A stretch of 64,000 nucleotides of DNA, from contig JADKAZ010000001.1 of the NCBI GenBank assembly GCA_016719015.1, positions 248,001-312,000 of the forward strand, written 5' to 3'. Shown in pieces: positions 19,162 to 28,724 of the stretch. The notes beneath the pieces were generated by a model that saw only the letters and a list, made by a program, of their open reading frames with translations, ran no database searches and was not told where the DNA came from. Within the stretch, counting starts at the first letter, position 1; every line of letters begins with the position of its first letter. This stretch comes from Chitinophagaceae bacterium (GTDB taxonomy: Bacteria; Bacteroidota; Bacteroidia; Chitinophagales; Chitinophagaceae). A program made the position numbers and the translations under genes.

Positions 19162-20682
19162 ATGAGTAGTATTCGCCGGCAAAGTATTATTTCCTCTCTG
19201 GTTATTTATACCGGCTTTGCTGTCGGCCTGCTGAATACATATTTCTTTACCCGCCAGGGGACTGCCAACGACTTCTCTGCTGCGCAGTATGGCCTGACAA
19301 CTATTTTTATTGCCATTGCAACAATGATGTCGGCTTTTGCCACCATGGCTATGCCCGCCTACATTTTTAAATTCTTTCCCTATTATAACGACAATCTTCC
19401 TCCCCGAAAAAATGATTTAATAACCTGGGCATTATTGGTAAGTACTGTTGGATTTGTACTGGTAATGATTGCAGGATGGAGTTTAAAACATTTAGTAATA
19501 CAAAAATTTGGTACCAATGCACCACAGTTGGTGGCATATTATTACTGGATTTTCCCAATGGGACTTGGCCTTACAATTTATACAGTACTGGAGGCCTATG
19601 CGTGGAGCCTTCATAAATCTATTGTGGCTAATTTTTTCAGGGAAGTGCAGTGGAGGTTATTTACTACGCTATTAATAGTATTATTTGTTACCAACACAAT
19701 TAAAGACTTTGATCTGTTCATCAAATTATTTGCTTTCACCTATCCGGGTATTGCAATCAGCTTATTAGGATATTTAATCATTACAAAGAAAATTCATTTC
19801 ACTTTTACGGTCAGTAAAGTAAGCCGGCGATTTTTCAAAAAAATTATTACCCTCTGTACATTTGTTTATGGTGGCACCCTGATCTTTACCATTTCACAGG
19901 TTTTTGATACCATCGTAATTGCTTCGCTGCTGGAAGATGGATCTGCCAAAGCAGGTGTGTTTGGTTTGGCAACCATCATGACCAGTATCATTCAGGCGCC
20001 ACAACGGGGTATTGTCTCAGCCTCAATATCTCACCTTTCTAAAGCCTGGAAGGATAAGAATATGGCGTTACTGCAAAAAGTATATCAGCGGTCATCTATT
20101 AACCAGCTCATTTTTGCCTGTGCTATTTTCTTACTTATATGGATGAATTTTGCTGATGGCATCAATACTTTTGGAGTAAAGCCAGCCTACCTGGAAGCAG
20201 CATGGCTATTTTTTATACTCGGCCTGACCAAAATAATTGATATGGGCACTGGAGTTAATGCACAGATTATTGCCACTTCCACTTATTGGAAATTTGAACT
20301 TCTCAGCGGGGTTGTTTTATTATTAGTAATGTTACCATTAACTTATATCCTTACTACCCAATATGGAATAATAGGCCCGGCAATAGCCACCATGATATCA
20401 ATCACCATATATAATATTATCAGGATTGTTTTCTTATGGAAGAAGTTTAAATTATTCCCGTTAACAATACAATCCCTGTATACTATATTATTGGCTGCCG
20501 CCTGCTATGGCATCTGCTATTTTGCATTTAAAGACATGCATGGACTGAAGGGGATGTTTGTGCGAAGCATTTTGTTTGTACTGCTATATGCCACAGGAGT
20601 CATTAAAATGAACCTGACACCAGACATTTTGCCGGTGATGATGAGTATTAAAAAAAGACTGGGAATTAAAAAGTATAATTAG
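19162..20682 (+). CDS. Polysaccharide flippase (MOP/Wzx-like)
   Basis: A 506-residue integral membrane protein with about 12-14 predicted helices. The N-terminal motif (SLVIYTGFAVGLLNTYFFTR, with an early Gly-rich helix) and the overall pattern match the polysaccharide transporter branch of the MOP superfamily, which flips lipid-linked sugars for envelope polysaccharides. There is a Pro/Gln-rich loop (IQAPQRGIVSASISHLSK) typical of the family's central part. No glycosyltransferases flank it, so its substrate is unknown. The TATCTTTA at 19150 is a possible -7 element just before the start. The 3' end overlaps the convergent NlpC/P60 gene by 17 bases. Confidence 0.88.
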   Translation: MSSIRRQSIISSLVIYTGFAVGLLNTYFFTRQGTANDFSAAQYGLTTIFIAIATMMSAFATMAMPAYIFKFFPYYNDNLPPRKNDLITWALLVSTVGFVLVMIAGWSLKHLVIQKFGTNAPQLVAYYYWIFPMGLGLTIYTVLEAYAWSLHKSIVANFFREVQWRLFTTLLIVLFVTNTIKDFDLFIKLFAFTYPGIAISLLGYLIITKKIHFTFTVSKVSRRFFKKIITLCTFVYGGTLIFTISQVFDTIVIASLLEDGSAKAGVFGLATIMTSIIQAPQRGIVSASISHLSKAWKDKNMALLQKVYQRSSINQLIFACAIFLLIWMNFADGINTFGVKPAYLEAAWLFFILGLTKIIDMGTGVNAQIIATSTYWKFELLSGVVLLLVMLPLTYILTTQYGIIGPAIATMISITIYNIIRIVFLWKKFKLFPLTIQSLYTILLAAACYGICYFAFKDMHGLKGMFVRSILFVLLYATGVIKMNLTPDILPVMMSIKKRLGIKKYN

Positions 20683-21427
20683 TGACAACTTGTTTGTTAT
20701 CTATCCTTCCGGCACCAACATAACGCTTCAGGTAATATGGTTCAAACAGGCCACTCACCATTACTCCTTTTGAAACAGAAGCATGAATAAATTTATTATT
20801 GCCAAGATAAATACCTACATGCGATACACCACTACCGTTAGTATTAAAGAAAACCAAATCTCCTTCTTCTAATTCGGTAGTGGAAATCTTACGACTGGTA
20901 CGATATTGCTCTCTTGAAACCCTTGGCAGCATAATACCGTAAACTGATGCATAAACTGCGACAGTAAAACCCGAACAATCAATACCACTTTTGGTATTAC
21001 CACCAGTACGGTAGCGTACACCATACCAATCGTCTACATTTTCCAATAAGGTACGGCTGGGAAGTGATTCAACTTCCGTATTCATCAACACAGCATATTT
21101 GAATTGAATAGAAGAAGCCATTTCAACATCAGAGGGACGGCTGGCCATAAACTGTCCAAGAACATTATCATCTTTTTTCTCAACAGGTGATTCAATGATG
21201 TTTACATTACTACTGTTAGTAAGGACAACCTTTGGTTCAGCTTTTACTTCTGTCGTAGCTGAACTTATCTGTGGAGTGACTGAAATTTCGTCTATAAATC
21301 TTGCTGAACCTGCTGGTACAGGTGAAGACATCACCTGTCTGCTACTGGTAAAATTAAGTGGCTTGAAAGTAGAGCAGCTGCTCAAAAAAAATACAAATGC
21401 TATAGCTGGTAATATTTGCTTAACCAT
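20666..21427 (-). CDS. NlpC/P60 cell-wall endopeptidase lipoprotein
   Basis: A 253-residue protein with a lipobox (LSSC, Cys18), a low-complexity linker rich in Ser/Val (about 20-90), and a C-terminal NlpC/P60 domain (about 125-245). The catalytic triad is visible: Cys in IDCSGFTV, His in VSHVGIYLG, and His in FIHASVSKGV. Family members cut gamma-D-Glu-diaminopimelate links in peptidoglycan peptides. The Cys sits on the usual helix, preceded by the WYGVRYRTGG entry motif. It is anchored in the outer membrane or inner leaflet and probably remodels the wall. It overlaps the flippase stop on the opposite strand. Confidence 0.93.
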   Translation of the reverse strand: MVKQILPAIAFVFFLSSCSTFKPLNFTSSRQVMSSPVPAGSARFIDEISVTPQISSATTEVKAEPKVVLTNSSNVNIIESPVEKKDDNVLGQFMASRPSDVEMASSIQFKYAVLMNTEVESLPSRTLLENVDDWYGVRYRTGGNTKSGIDCSGFTVAVYASVYGIMLPRVSREQYRTSRKISTTELEEGDLVFFNTNGSGVSHVGIYLGNNKFIHASVSKGVMVSGLFEPYYLKRYVGAGRIDNKQVVTNYTF

Positions 21428-21724
21428 TACGTCTTTCGTTTAAGGATGATTTCATGGGGTTTTTCACATCTCCTGTTGACGATTTACCAGCCGAAGCAAC
21501 GCAAGGTCGACAAACAGGTTTTCTCCAAAAGCGGAGGCTGGCAAAAATAGCGTTAAATGCCCAAAAAAAACCACATACTGTAAACGAATTTCCACACCTG
21601 ATATTGCCAGGCAACTAAAGCTTTGTAAATAAATGATTTAGACTTTCTAACATCATGTGGATTTTAAGGGCAATCAATGTAATTTAAGGGGCTTAATTTT
21701 AATGTTTTACCCACCATTTGAACC
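21428..21724. other. Intergenic divergent region with no gene seen
   Basis: This ~297-base stretch separates the NlpC/P60 gene (minus) from the propeller lipoprotein gene (plus). It holds one modest inverted repeat (CCAGCC at 21488 and GGCTGG at 21535). I see no convincing RNA or protein gene; it presumably carries the two promoters. Confidence 0.5.
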
Positions 21725-22936
21725 ATGCAAGCACTATTATCCTTTATTACTCTTTTCTTCCTGGCAACTGGTTGTCAAAGTTCTGGCAGCACCGGACAAG
21801 CAGATAATGACTCTTTAGTAAACATCGAAGTAAAAGACACCCTTCCGATAGCTCCTATCCTCAGGCCTTATTCAACTATTGAATATGAGAAAAAAGAGTT
21901 GATTACGGCAGCCGGTGGCACAAAATCCGTCCTTTTTAATTCAAGTGGCACAAAACTCTATGCCATGAACCTGGAAGGAATGAGTGTGTATGAATTTGAC
22001 CAGGCAAGCCGAAAACTTACCCGTGAGTTTAAATTTACTCCAACCAGGGGCATGGGCTGGGATTATAATAAAAGTCGCCCAATCGCTTCATTCCAGGAAA
22101 AACCGGTGGAAGCCTGCTTTAGCCACGATGATAAAATATTATGGGTATCACTGCACAATGCTGATGGTATTGTACCTATTTGGGTGAATGATTTTTCAAA
22201 AAATAATGCTGTAACTACGGCTGAACAAAAAACAAAACCGGTAACAGTTATTTATCCGGGTGCGGCTAAAAAAGATTCGTTTCGGGTGCCTTTGATTGAG
22301 ACTGGTAAAACACCTAAAGTGATTTCGAGAACAGCCGATAGCAAATATTTGCTGGTGAGTAACTGGCATTCCAGGAACACCAGTGTCCTTGAAATGGATG
22401 AAAATACCATGCCATATGGAAAAGTAATCAGCACCATCCCTACTTCTGCTATTCCGAGAGGCATTGCGGTGGATGATAAAAACAAGAAATCGTATATCGC
22501 CATTATGGGTGGTGCCAGCCTGAATGTGGTAGATAATAATACCTGGAAAAGCGAAAGCATTATGAATGTGTGGAGCAGCCCACGTCATGTGGTGATGGAT
22601 ACCAGCGGTCATTTATTTGTCTCCTACAACAGCCTCGGCACTATTGCCTGTATTGACGTCGCCACTGGCAAACAATTATTTTCTGCTAAAACCCACTCAC
22701 AACCCAGAACGATAGTATTATCAAAAAACCATAAGTTCATTTTTGTAACCTGCTACACCAGCGACTATGTTGATGTGTACAAAATCAATGAAGACAACTT
22801 TGAAAAAGTGGCATCTTTGCCCTGTGGCGGCCACCCGGTTGGTGCAGATATTTATGAGAATGACGATAAGTTAGAAGCCTGGGTGTGCAGTTATAGTAGC
22901 GGTTCGATAAGTATTTATACATTTAAAAAGAAATGA
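21725..22936 (+). CDS. YncE-like beta-propeller lipoprotein
   Basis: A 403-residue protein with a lipoprotein signal (LATGC, Cys17) and a repeat-built body of about seven beta-propeller blades. Recurrent phrases such as SVLFNSSGTKLYAMNLEGMSV, PRGIAVDDKNKKSYIAIMGG and PRHVVMDTSGHLFVSYN are typical of YncE/YVTN-type propellers. These proteins commonly bind other macromolecules or small ligands outside the cytoplasm; an enzyme active site is not evident. It stands alone, upstream of dnaE, with 119 bases between. A role as a surface-binding lipoprotein is inferred only from the fold. Confidence 0.85.
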   Translation: MQALLSFITLFFLATGCQSSGSTGQADNDSLVNIEVKDTLPIAPILRPYSTIEYEKKELITAAGGTKSVLFNSSGTKLYAMNLEGMSVYEFDQASRKLTREFKFTPTRGMGWDYNKSRPIASFQEKPVEACFSHDDKILWVSLHNADGIVPIWVNDFSKNNAVTTAEQKTKPVTVIYPGAAKKDSFRVPLIETGKTPKVISRTADSKYLLVSNWHSRNTSVLEMDENTMPYGKVISTIPTSAIPRGIAVDDKNKKSYIAIMGGASLNVVDNNTWKSESIMNVWSSPRHVVMDTSGHLFVSYNSLGTIACIDVATGKQLFSAKTHSQPRTIVLSKNHKFIFVTCYTSDYVDVYKINEDNFEKVASLPCGGHPVGADIYENDDKLEAWVCSYSSGSISIYTFKKK

Positions 22937-23055
22937 AGAATTCAGAGTTCTGGGTTTAGCGTTGGTGAATTATCGATTGATTTTATAATATTTTATTGGG
23001 GTGGGCAATTTCATTTTCAAATTAGCACATCATCACATTATCACATTTGTATTCC

Positions 23056-26000
23056 ATGAAATTCTCACACCTTCACGTACACACACAATTCTCACTTCTT
23101 GACGGAGCTGCCTCTATACAAAACCTCTATAAGAAAGCTATAAAAGATGAAATGCCGGCATTGGCCATCAGCGACCATGGCAATATGTTTGGTGCTTTTG
23201 AATTTGTAGCCGAAGCCTACAAGCATAAAGATGAAAACGGCAATGTAAAAGTCAAACCCATTGTTGGTTGTGAATTTTACATCACCGAGAACCGCCATAT
23301 CAAGACATTTACCAAAGAATTAAAAGATAAAAGGTTTCATCAGATTCTGTTAGCGAAGAATGAAGTGGGCTATAAAAATCTTATCAAACTTACATCGCTG
23401 GGGTTCGTTGAAGGTATGTATGGTAAGTACCCCCGTATTGACAAAGAGCTTATTCTGAAATACCATGAAGGCCTGATTGCCACTACCTGTTGCCTGGGAG
23501 CATCCATACCACAGGCTATTTTAAAAAAGGGTGAGGAAGAAGGTGAAAATGAATTTAAATGGTGGCTCAATATTTTCCAGGAAGATTTTTATGTTGAGCT
23601 GCAACGCCATGGCATGGCCGAACAGGATAAGGTAAATGAAGTGCTGATAAAATTTGCCAAAAAATATAAAGTAAAAATCATTGCCAGCAACGATTCGCAT
23701 TATGTAGAGCAGGATGATTTCAACGCCCATGATATATTGCTCTGCATTAATACCGGCGAAAAAATCTCCACCCCCGCCTTGCGGGATTTTAATGATGATG
23801 ATATTAATGTAAAAGACAAACGTTTTGCATTTCCCAACGACCAGTTTTATTTTAAGACATCCGGGGAAATGAGTAAAGTCTTTCATGACCTGCCCGAGGC
23901 TATTGATAATACCAATGAAATAGTTGACAAAGTAGAATTGCTGAATCTTACCCGTGATATTTTATTACCCAATTTCCCAATAGAAAAAAGATTCCAGATT
24001 CATACTAAGGAAGAAACAATTGGCAAGTATAAAGTATCTGCTGAATCACAGAACCAATGGGAATACTTAAAACATCTTACTTATGAAGGTGCAGCTAAAC
24101 GATACACCGAAATAACAGATGAAATAAGAGAACGATTAGAATTTGAATTGTTCATTATTAAAATGATGGGTTTCGCCGGTTACTTCTTAATTGTAGGAGA
24201 TTTTATCCAGGCCGGAAGAGATAAAGGAGTTTTTATTGGCCCGGGCCGTGGGTCTGCAGCCGGTTCGGTGGTAGCTTATTGTATTGGCATCACCAATATA
24301 GATCCGATAAAATATAATTTACTATTCGAAAGATTTTTGAATCCTGACCGTAAATCGATGCCGGATATTGACACCGACTTTGATGATGAAGGCCGGCAAA
24401 AAGTAATTGACTATGTAGTTGAAAAATATGGAAAGAACCAGGTGGCCCAAATCATTACCTATGGAACCATGGCTGCCAAATCAAGTATAGCAGACGTAGC
24501 AAGGGTGATGGATTTACCATTGCCTGAAAGCCGTGCCTTAACTAAATTGGTTCCTGATCGTCCCGGTACAGAATTGCGAAGAGTCTTGCATGCACCAATG
24601 AAAACAAATTCTTCGGCAAGCTCAGGAGGTGAAAAATCATTGGAAGAGAAAGAAGGGATGAACAGTGATGATATGGAGAATATAAAAAAGCTCCGGGAGA
24701 TTTATAAAGACACCAATTCTGTATTGAGTAAAGTTTTACATGAAGCAGAAAGACTCGAAGGTTCTGTACGTAGTACAGGCATCCATGCTGCTGGGATTAT
24801 CATTGCTCCTAAAGATCTGATGGAAATGATTCCTGTTGCTACCTCGAAGGAATCTCCTATGTGGTTAACACAGATAGAGGGAAATGATATTGAAAATGCC
24901 GGTGTTATCAAGATGGACTTTTTAGGTTTGAAAACACTGACCGTATTAAAAAATGCACTGGCTCTTATCAAATTAATTCACGGAGTAGAAATTGATTTAG
25001 ATAAAATTCCTTTAGACGACAAAAAAACGTTTGAATTATATCAGCATGGTGCTACGATTGGTACGTTCCAGTTTGAAAGTGCCGGAATGCAAAAATATTT
25101 ACGGGAATTAAAGCCTGATAAATTCGGCGACCTGATCGCTATGAACGCCTTGTATCGTCCCGGCCCTATTGCTTACATCCCAAACTATATTGACCGAAAG
25201 CATGGCCGGGAAGCTATTCAGTATGACTTACCCGAAATGGAAGAATACCTGCAGGAAACCTATGGCATCACCGTGTACCAGGAGCAGGTAATGTTGCTGG
25301 CGCAAAAATTGGCTGGCTTTAGCAAAGGAGATGCGGATGTATTGCGTAAAGCAATGGGTAAAAAACAAAAAGCAGTGCTGGATAAAATGAAGGCACAGTT
25401 TATTTCCGGGGCCACTGAAAAACTCATGCCTCCTGAAAAATTAGAAAAAATCTGGACAGACTGGGAAGCATTTGCCCAATATGCTTTTAACAAATCTCAC
25501 TCTACCTGCTATGCGTATGTAGCCTATCAAACTGCTTATTTAAAAGCCCACTACCCTGCTGAGTATATGTCGGCAGTATTGAACAACGCCGGCAGTATTG
25601 ATAAGATTACATTCTTTATGGAAGAATGTAAACGGATGGGATTGAAAGTGCTTGGACCTGATATTAATGAGTCGCAGAAAGGCTTTGCTGTAAACGATAA
25701 AGGGGAAATCCGTTTTGGTCTTGGTGGATTAAAAGGTGTGGGTGAAGCTGCCATAGAAAGCATTATTGAAGAACGAAAAAAAGGGGGCTCCTTCGTTAAC
25801 ATATTTAATTTCATCAAACGCATTAATCAACGCACCGTTAACAAGAAAACATTAGAGAGTCTGGCTCATGCCGGCGGCTTTGATTGCTTTCCTGAACATC
25901 ACCGGGCACAGTATTTTAATGTACCGGACGGAGAAATGATTAATGGTATCGAAAAAATAATTAAATACGGACAGGTGTATGCCACGCAAAATGCAACAGC

Positions 26001-26745
26001 TACCAATACCTTGTTTGGAGATTTACCCATCAGCATGGAAATACCGCCACCAAGAATTCCTGAATGCGAACCCTGGCCATTGATAAAACAATTAGACAAC
26101 GAAAAAGAGGTGACCGGCATTTATATAAGTGGCCACCCGCTGGATAACTACAAATTTGAAATGCGGCATTATGGCGTTACACCTCTTGCAGATTTTTTGG
26201 AGTTTAAAGATGCAATAAAACTGCAACCTAATCCCGGTCGTCCTTTTAGATTGGTGGCGTTAGTGGTAGATGCACAACACAGGATTGCAAAAAGCGGAAA
26301 TAAGTATGGCAATTTCATTATTGAAGATTATTCGGGGAAAACCGAATTTCCGTTGTTTAGTGAAGATTATATGCGTCTCCATCCTTTATTACAACAAGGA
26401 AGTACGGTATTGATCAATGGTTATTTTAAACCGAGATACAATAAAGACGAATTTGAATTTAAAGTAATGTCTGTTTCCCTGGCAGAAACGATGAAAAGAA
26501 ACATGACTAAACAGGTAACAATAGAAGCACATCCGCAATCGATCAGCGCCGAAGTGGTGAGTTTTATGGAGAAGAATATGAAAAGCCACCCGGGTAAATC
26601 GACCTTTAAATTTACATTGACTGAACCCACGAACAAGATGAAAATCAGCTTAGTTACAATGACGAATGGTTTCGAAATGAATGAAGAAATGGTAGAATAT
26701 TTAGAGAAAAAACCGGAATTGGAAGTACAGGTGCAAACCATATAA
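23056..26745 (+). CDS. dnaE: DNA polymerase III subunit alpha
   Basis: The replicative polymerase subunit, 1229 residues. The N-terminal PHP domain opens KFSHLHVHTQFSLLDGAAS. The palm-site acidic triad lies in the family motif PDIDTDF (Pro436; Asp437, Asp439, Asp441). Downstream are the motif FGDLIAMNALYRPGP, the helix-hairpin-helix region (KGVGEAAIESIIEERKKGG) and an OB-fold (RIAKSGNKYGNFIIEDYSG). A short Ser/Glu-rich insert at about 515-535 interrupts the thumb/palm region and looks like a lineage insert. I chose the ATG at 23056 over the TTG at 23047 because all DnaE proteins open with this PHP motif. The TTTG at 23046-23049 may belong to its promoter. Confidence 0.98.
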   Translation: MKFSHLHVHTQFSLLDGAASIQNLYKKAIKDEMPALAISDHGNMFGAFEFVAEAYKHKDENGNVKVKPIVGCEFYITENRHIKTFTKELKDKRFHQILLAKNEVGYKNLIKLTSLGFVEGMYGKYPRIDKELILKYHEGLIATTCCLGASIPQAILKKGEEEGENEFKWWLNIFQEDFYVELQRHGMAEQDKVNEVLIKFAKKYKVKIIASNDSHYVEQDDFNAHDILLCINTGEKISTPALRDFNDDDINVKDKRFAFPNDQFYFKTSGEMSKVFHDLPEAIDNTNEIVDKVELLNLTRDILLPNFPIEKRFQIHTKEETIGKYKVSAESQNQWEYLKHLTYEGAAKRYTEITDEIRERLEFELFIIKMMGFAGYFLIVGDFIQAGRDKGVFIGPGRGSAAGSVVAYCIGITNIDPIKYNLLFERFLNPDRKSMPDIDTDFDDEGRQKVIDYVVEKYGKNQVAQIITYGTMAAKSSIADVARVMDLPLPESRALTKLVPDRPGTELRRVLHAPMKTNSSASSGGEKSLEEKEGMNSDDMENIKKLREIYKDTNSVLSKVLHEAERLEGSVRSTGIHAAGIIIAPKDLMEMIPVATSKESPMWLTQIEGNDIENAGVIKMDFLGLKTLTVLKNALALIKLIHGVEIDLDKIPLDDKKTFELYQHGATIGTFQFESAGMQKYLRELKPDKFGDLIAMNALYRPGPIAYIPNYIDRKHGREAIQYDLPEMEEYLQETYGITVYQEQVMLLAQKLAGFSKGDADVLRKAMGKKQKAVLDKMKAQFISGATEKLMPPEKLEKIWTDWEAFAQYAFNKSHSTCYAYVAYQTAYLKAHYPAEYMSAVLNNAGSIDKITFFMEECKRMGLKVLGPDINESQKGFAVNDKGEIRFGLGGLKGVGEAAIESIIEERKKGGSFVNIFNFIKRINQRTVNKKTLESLAHAGGFDCFPEHHRAQYFNVPDGEMINGIEKIIKYGQVYATQNATATNTLFGDLPISMEIPPPRIPECEPWPLIKQLDNEKEVTGIYISGHPLDNYKFEMRHYGVTPLADFLEFKDAIKLQPNPGRPFRLVALVVDAQHRIAKSGNKYGNFIIEDYSGKTEFPLFSEDYMRLHPLLQQGSTVLINGYFKPRYNKDEFEFKVMSVSLAETMKRNMTKQVTIEAHPQSISAEVVSFMEKNMKSHPGKSTFKFTLTEPTNKMKISLVTMTNGFEMNEEMVEYLEKKPELEVQVQTI

Positions 26746-26831
26746 TGGCAGACATTTCAGCAAAGCGGCTAGCAAACCTGACAAGTTTTACACAAATACA
26801 CGTCACTACTTCATGTTAACCCGAACGGCCT

Positions 26832-26839
26832 TAAATTTG
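26832..26839 (+). promoter_or_regulatory. Candidate -7 element for trxA
   Basis: TAAATTTG fits the Bacteroidota TAnnTTTG core and lies 35 bases before the thioredoxin start. A clear -33 TTTG at the right distance is not seen, so this is only a partial match. Confidence 0.3.
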
Positions 26840-26874
26840 TCCTCCCTTAAGTAATTAAAACCAAAAAAATAAAA

Positions 26875-27192
26875 ATGGCAAAAGAGTATACCGATTCAAA
26901 TTTTCAGACAGATGTATTGGCTTCAGATAAACTGACCGTAGTGGATTTCTGGGCAGAATGGTGCGGACCTTGCCGTGCTATCGGACCAGTAATTGAAGAG
27001 CTGAGTAAAGAGTATGATGGTAAAGTAAACGTAGGTAAAGTAAATGTGGATGTAAACCCGCAGGTATCTATGAACTATGGCATCACTTCTATCCCCGCTA
27101 TTCTTTTTATAAAGAACGGACAGGTGGTTGATAAATTAGTAGGTGCACAACCTAAAGGAAACTTTGTAAAGAAAATTGAAGCACATATATAA
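26875..27192 (+). CDS. trxA: Thioredoxin
   Basis: A 105-residue thioredoxin of normal length. The active site is FWAEWCGPC (Cys30, Cys33), the buried Asp is in VVDFW, and the cis-Pro is in SIPAILFI. It is cytosolic and donates electrons to reductases such as methionine sulfoxide reductases and ribonucleotide reductase. Single gene, between dnaE and the terminator at 27207. Confidence 0.98.
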   Translation: MAKEYTDSNFQTDVLASDKLTVVDFWAEWCGPCRAIGPVIEELSKEYDGKVNVGKVNVDVNPQVSMNYGITSIPAILFIKNGQVVDKLVGAQPKGNFVKKIEAHI

Positions 27193-27206
27193 TTCTTGCT
27201 TTTAAT

Positions 27207-27244
27207 AAACTAAAAAACCGTTCAGTTGAACGGTTTTTTAGTTT
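27207..27244. terminator. Strong bidirectional terminator
   Basis: A perfect 18-bp stem with a 2-base loop. A-rich and T-rich ends on both strands make it work for trxA (plus) and for the convergent transporter gene (minus). Confidence 0.88.
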
Positions 27245-27257
27245 GAAGTAATCTTTA

Positions 27258-28517
27258 TCAATGCTGCACATTTGCCACCTCCTTAGGATCATGTTTATGC
27301 CTGAAAAATATAGCAAAGAGAATTGCCACCACTAAAGCATAGGCAGCAAAGCTGAGCCAGATATTATGCCAGTCCTTATCTCCCCCGTTTACGGTAAAGT
27401 ATTTATCAATTACATAACCGCTAATCTTACTTCCCATGAAAGCACCTACCCCATTGGTCATCATCATAAATAAGCCTTGTGCACTTGACCGGATAGAAGA
27501 GTCTGTTGTCGTCTCCACAAACAAAGAACCAGAGATGTTGAAGAAATCAAATGCCATCCCATACACAATACAGGAAAGAATGATCATCCAGAGGCCATCG
27601 GCCGGATTGCCATAAGAGAATAAAGCAAATCGCAGCACCCATGCCAGCATTGAGAACAGCATTACCTTCTTAATACCAAACCGTTTTAAAAAGAAAGGTA
27701 TCGTAAGAATAAAAACAGTTTCTGACACCTGCGATATGGACATGATGATGGTGGAATACTTTACCACAAAAGATTCGGGGCCGTAAGCAGGTACTTTTTT
27801 GAAATCATCTAAAAAAGTATCCCCATACATATTTGTTAACTGTAATGCAGCCCCCAAAAACATGGAAAAAATAAAGAATAACGCCATCTTATACTTTGCA
27901 AACAGTTTAAACGCATTTAAACCCAATTGCTCAATTATCGAAGCTCCTTTGGCAATTGATTTTTGTGGCGGGCATTTAGGCAGTGTAAAAGAGTAAATAC
28001 CTAAGGCGATAGCAGCAATTCCACCGATTATAAACTGGTTAGCATTCCCTTTGCTTCCCGTAAGGTTGGTTATCCACATAGCGGCGATAAATCCTATTGT
28101 TCCCCAAACCCGTATTGGAGGAAATACTTTCACCACATCATACCCTTCTCTTTTAAGTATAGTATAGGAAATAGAATTAGAGAGTGAAATAGTAGGCATG
28201 TAACAAAGCATCGCAGCAAAAATTACATAATACAAAGTATCGGCATCTTTTACCTGTGGCACATAAAATAATGCTGCCCCATATAAAATATGAAGTATGC
28301 CATAAAGCCTTTCTGCATTGATCCACTTATCAGCAAGAATTCCGGTTAATGCGGGCATTATGAGAGAAGAAATAGCCAACGTAGAAAAAATAGCTCCAAA
28401 CTGTACTCCCGTTCCCATGTTATTGGAGAAAAAATAGGTTGCAATGGTTATCAGCCAGGCACCCCATACAAAAAACTGGAAGAAACTGAGTATCGTCAAT
28501 CTGAATTTACTAGTCAT
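27258..28517 (-). CDS. MFS nucleoside:H+ symporter family transporter
   Basis: A 419-residue major-facilitator protein with 12 predicted helices. The opening LTILSFFQFFVWGAWL and the region ISLSNSISYTILK match the nucleoside:H+ symporter (NHS, NupG/XapB-like) branch. The last loop (RHKHDPKEVANVQH) is soluble. It probably imports nucleosides or similar compounds using the proton gradient; substrate not proven. It is divergent from mqnE with a ~207-base gap containing a repeat. Confidence 0.9.
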   Translation of the reverse strand: MTSKFRLTILSFFQFFVWGAWLITIATYFFSNNMGTGVQFGAIFSTLAISSLIMPALTGILADKWINAERLYGILHILYGAALFYVPQVKDADTLYYVIFAAMLCYMPTISLSNSISYTILKREGYDVVKVFPPIRVWGTIGFIAAMWITNLTGSKGNANQFIIGGIAAIALGIYSFTLPKCPPQKSIAKGASIIEQLGLNAFKLFAKYKMALFFIFSMFLGAALQLTNMYGDTFLDDFKKVPAYGPESFVVKYSTIIMSISQVSETVFILTIPFFLKRFGIKKVMLFSMLAWVLRFALFSYGNPADGLWMIILSCIVYGMAFDFFNISGSLFVETTTDSSIRSSAQGLFMMMTNGVGAFMGSKISGYVIDKYFTVNGGDKDWHNIWLSFAAYALVVAILFAIFFRHKHDPKEVANVQH

Positions 28518-28578
28518 GAGCCGGTATTTTGAGTTATAAAAGCAATCAAAAGGTAAGATAAGGATTTTCTCTTTTGAA

Positions 28579-28675
28579 TCACAAAGGTCCTATGACATGG
28601 AGGCACGGAGAATACAGATCATCTCCTATTTATTCCCTTGGTGTCTTGGTGCCTCTTTGTCTTAGTATTCCAAAA
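28579..28675. repeat. Imperfect inverted repeat of the CACAAAG/GGCAC type
   Basis: Arms CACAAAGG ... AGGCACGGAGAATA and TATTCCCTTGGTG ... GTGCCTCTTTGT can pair imperfectly. The word pattern (CACAAAG, GGCAC) resembles the hairpin at 59153-59212. Such GC-rich intergenic repeats are common in Bacteroidota genomes; no coding potential is evident. Confidence 0.5.
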
Positions 28676-28724
28676 CTTCTCCTTTCTAGTCGTAACTTTA
28701 CCGCTATAAAATTGTTATTGATTC

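Noticed and set aside
21420..21614. 64-codon minus-strand open frame upstream of the NlpC/P60 gene
   Set aside because: Overlaps the true start region of that gene and has no family signature.
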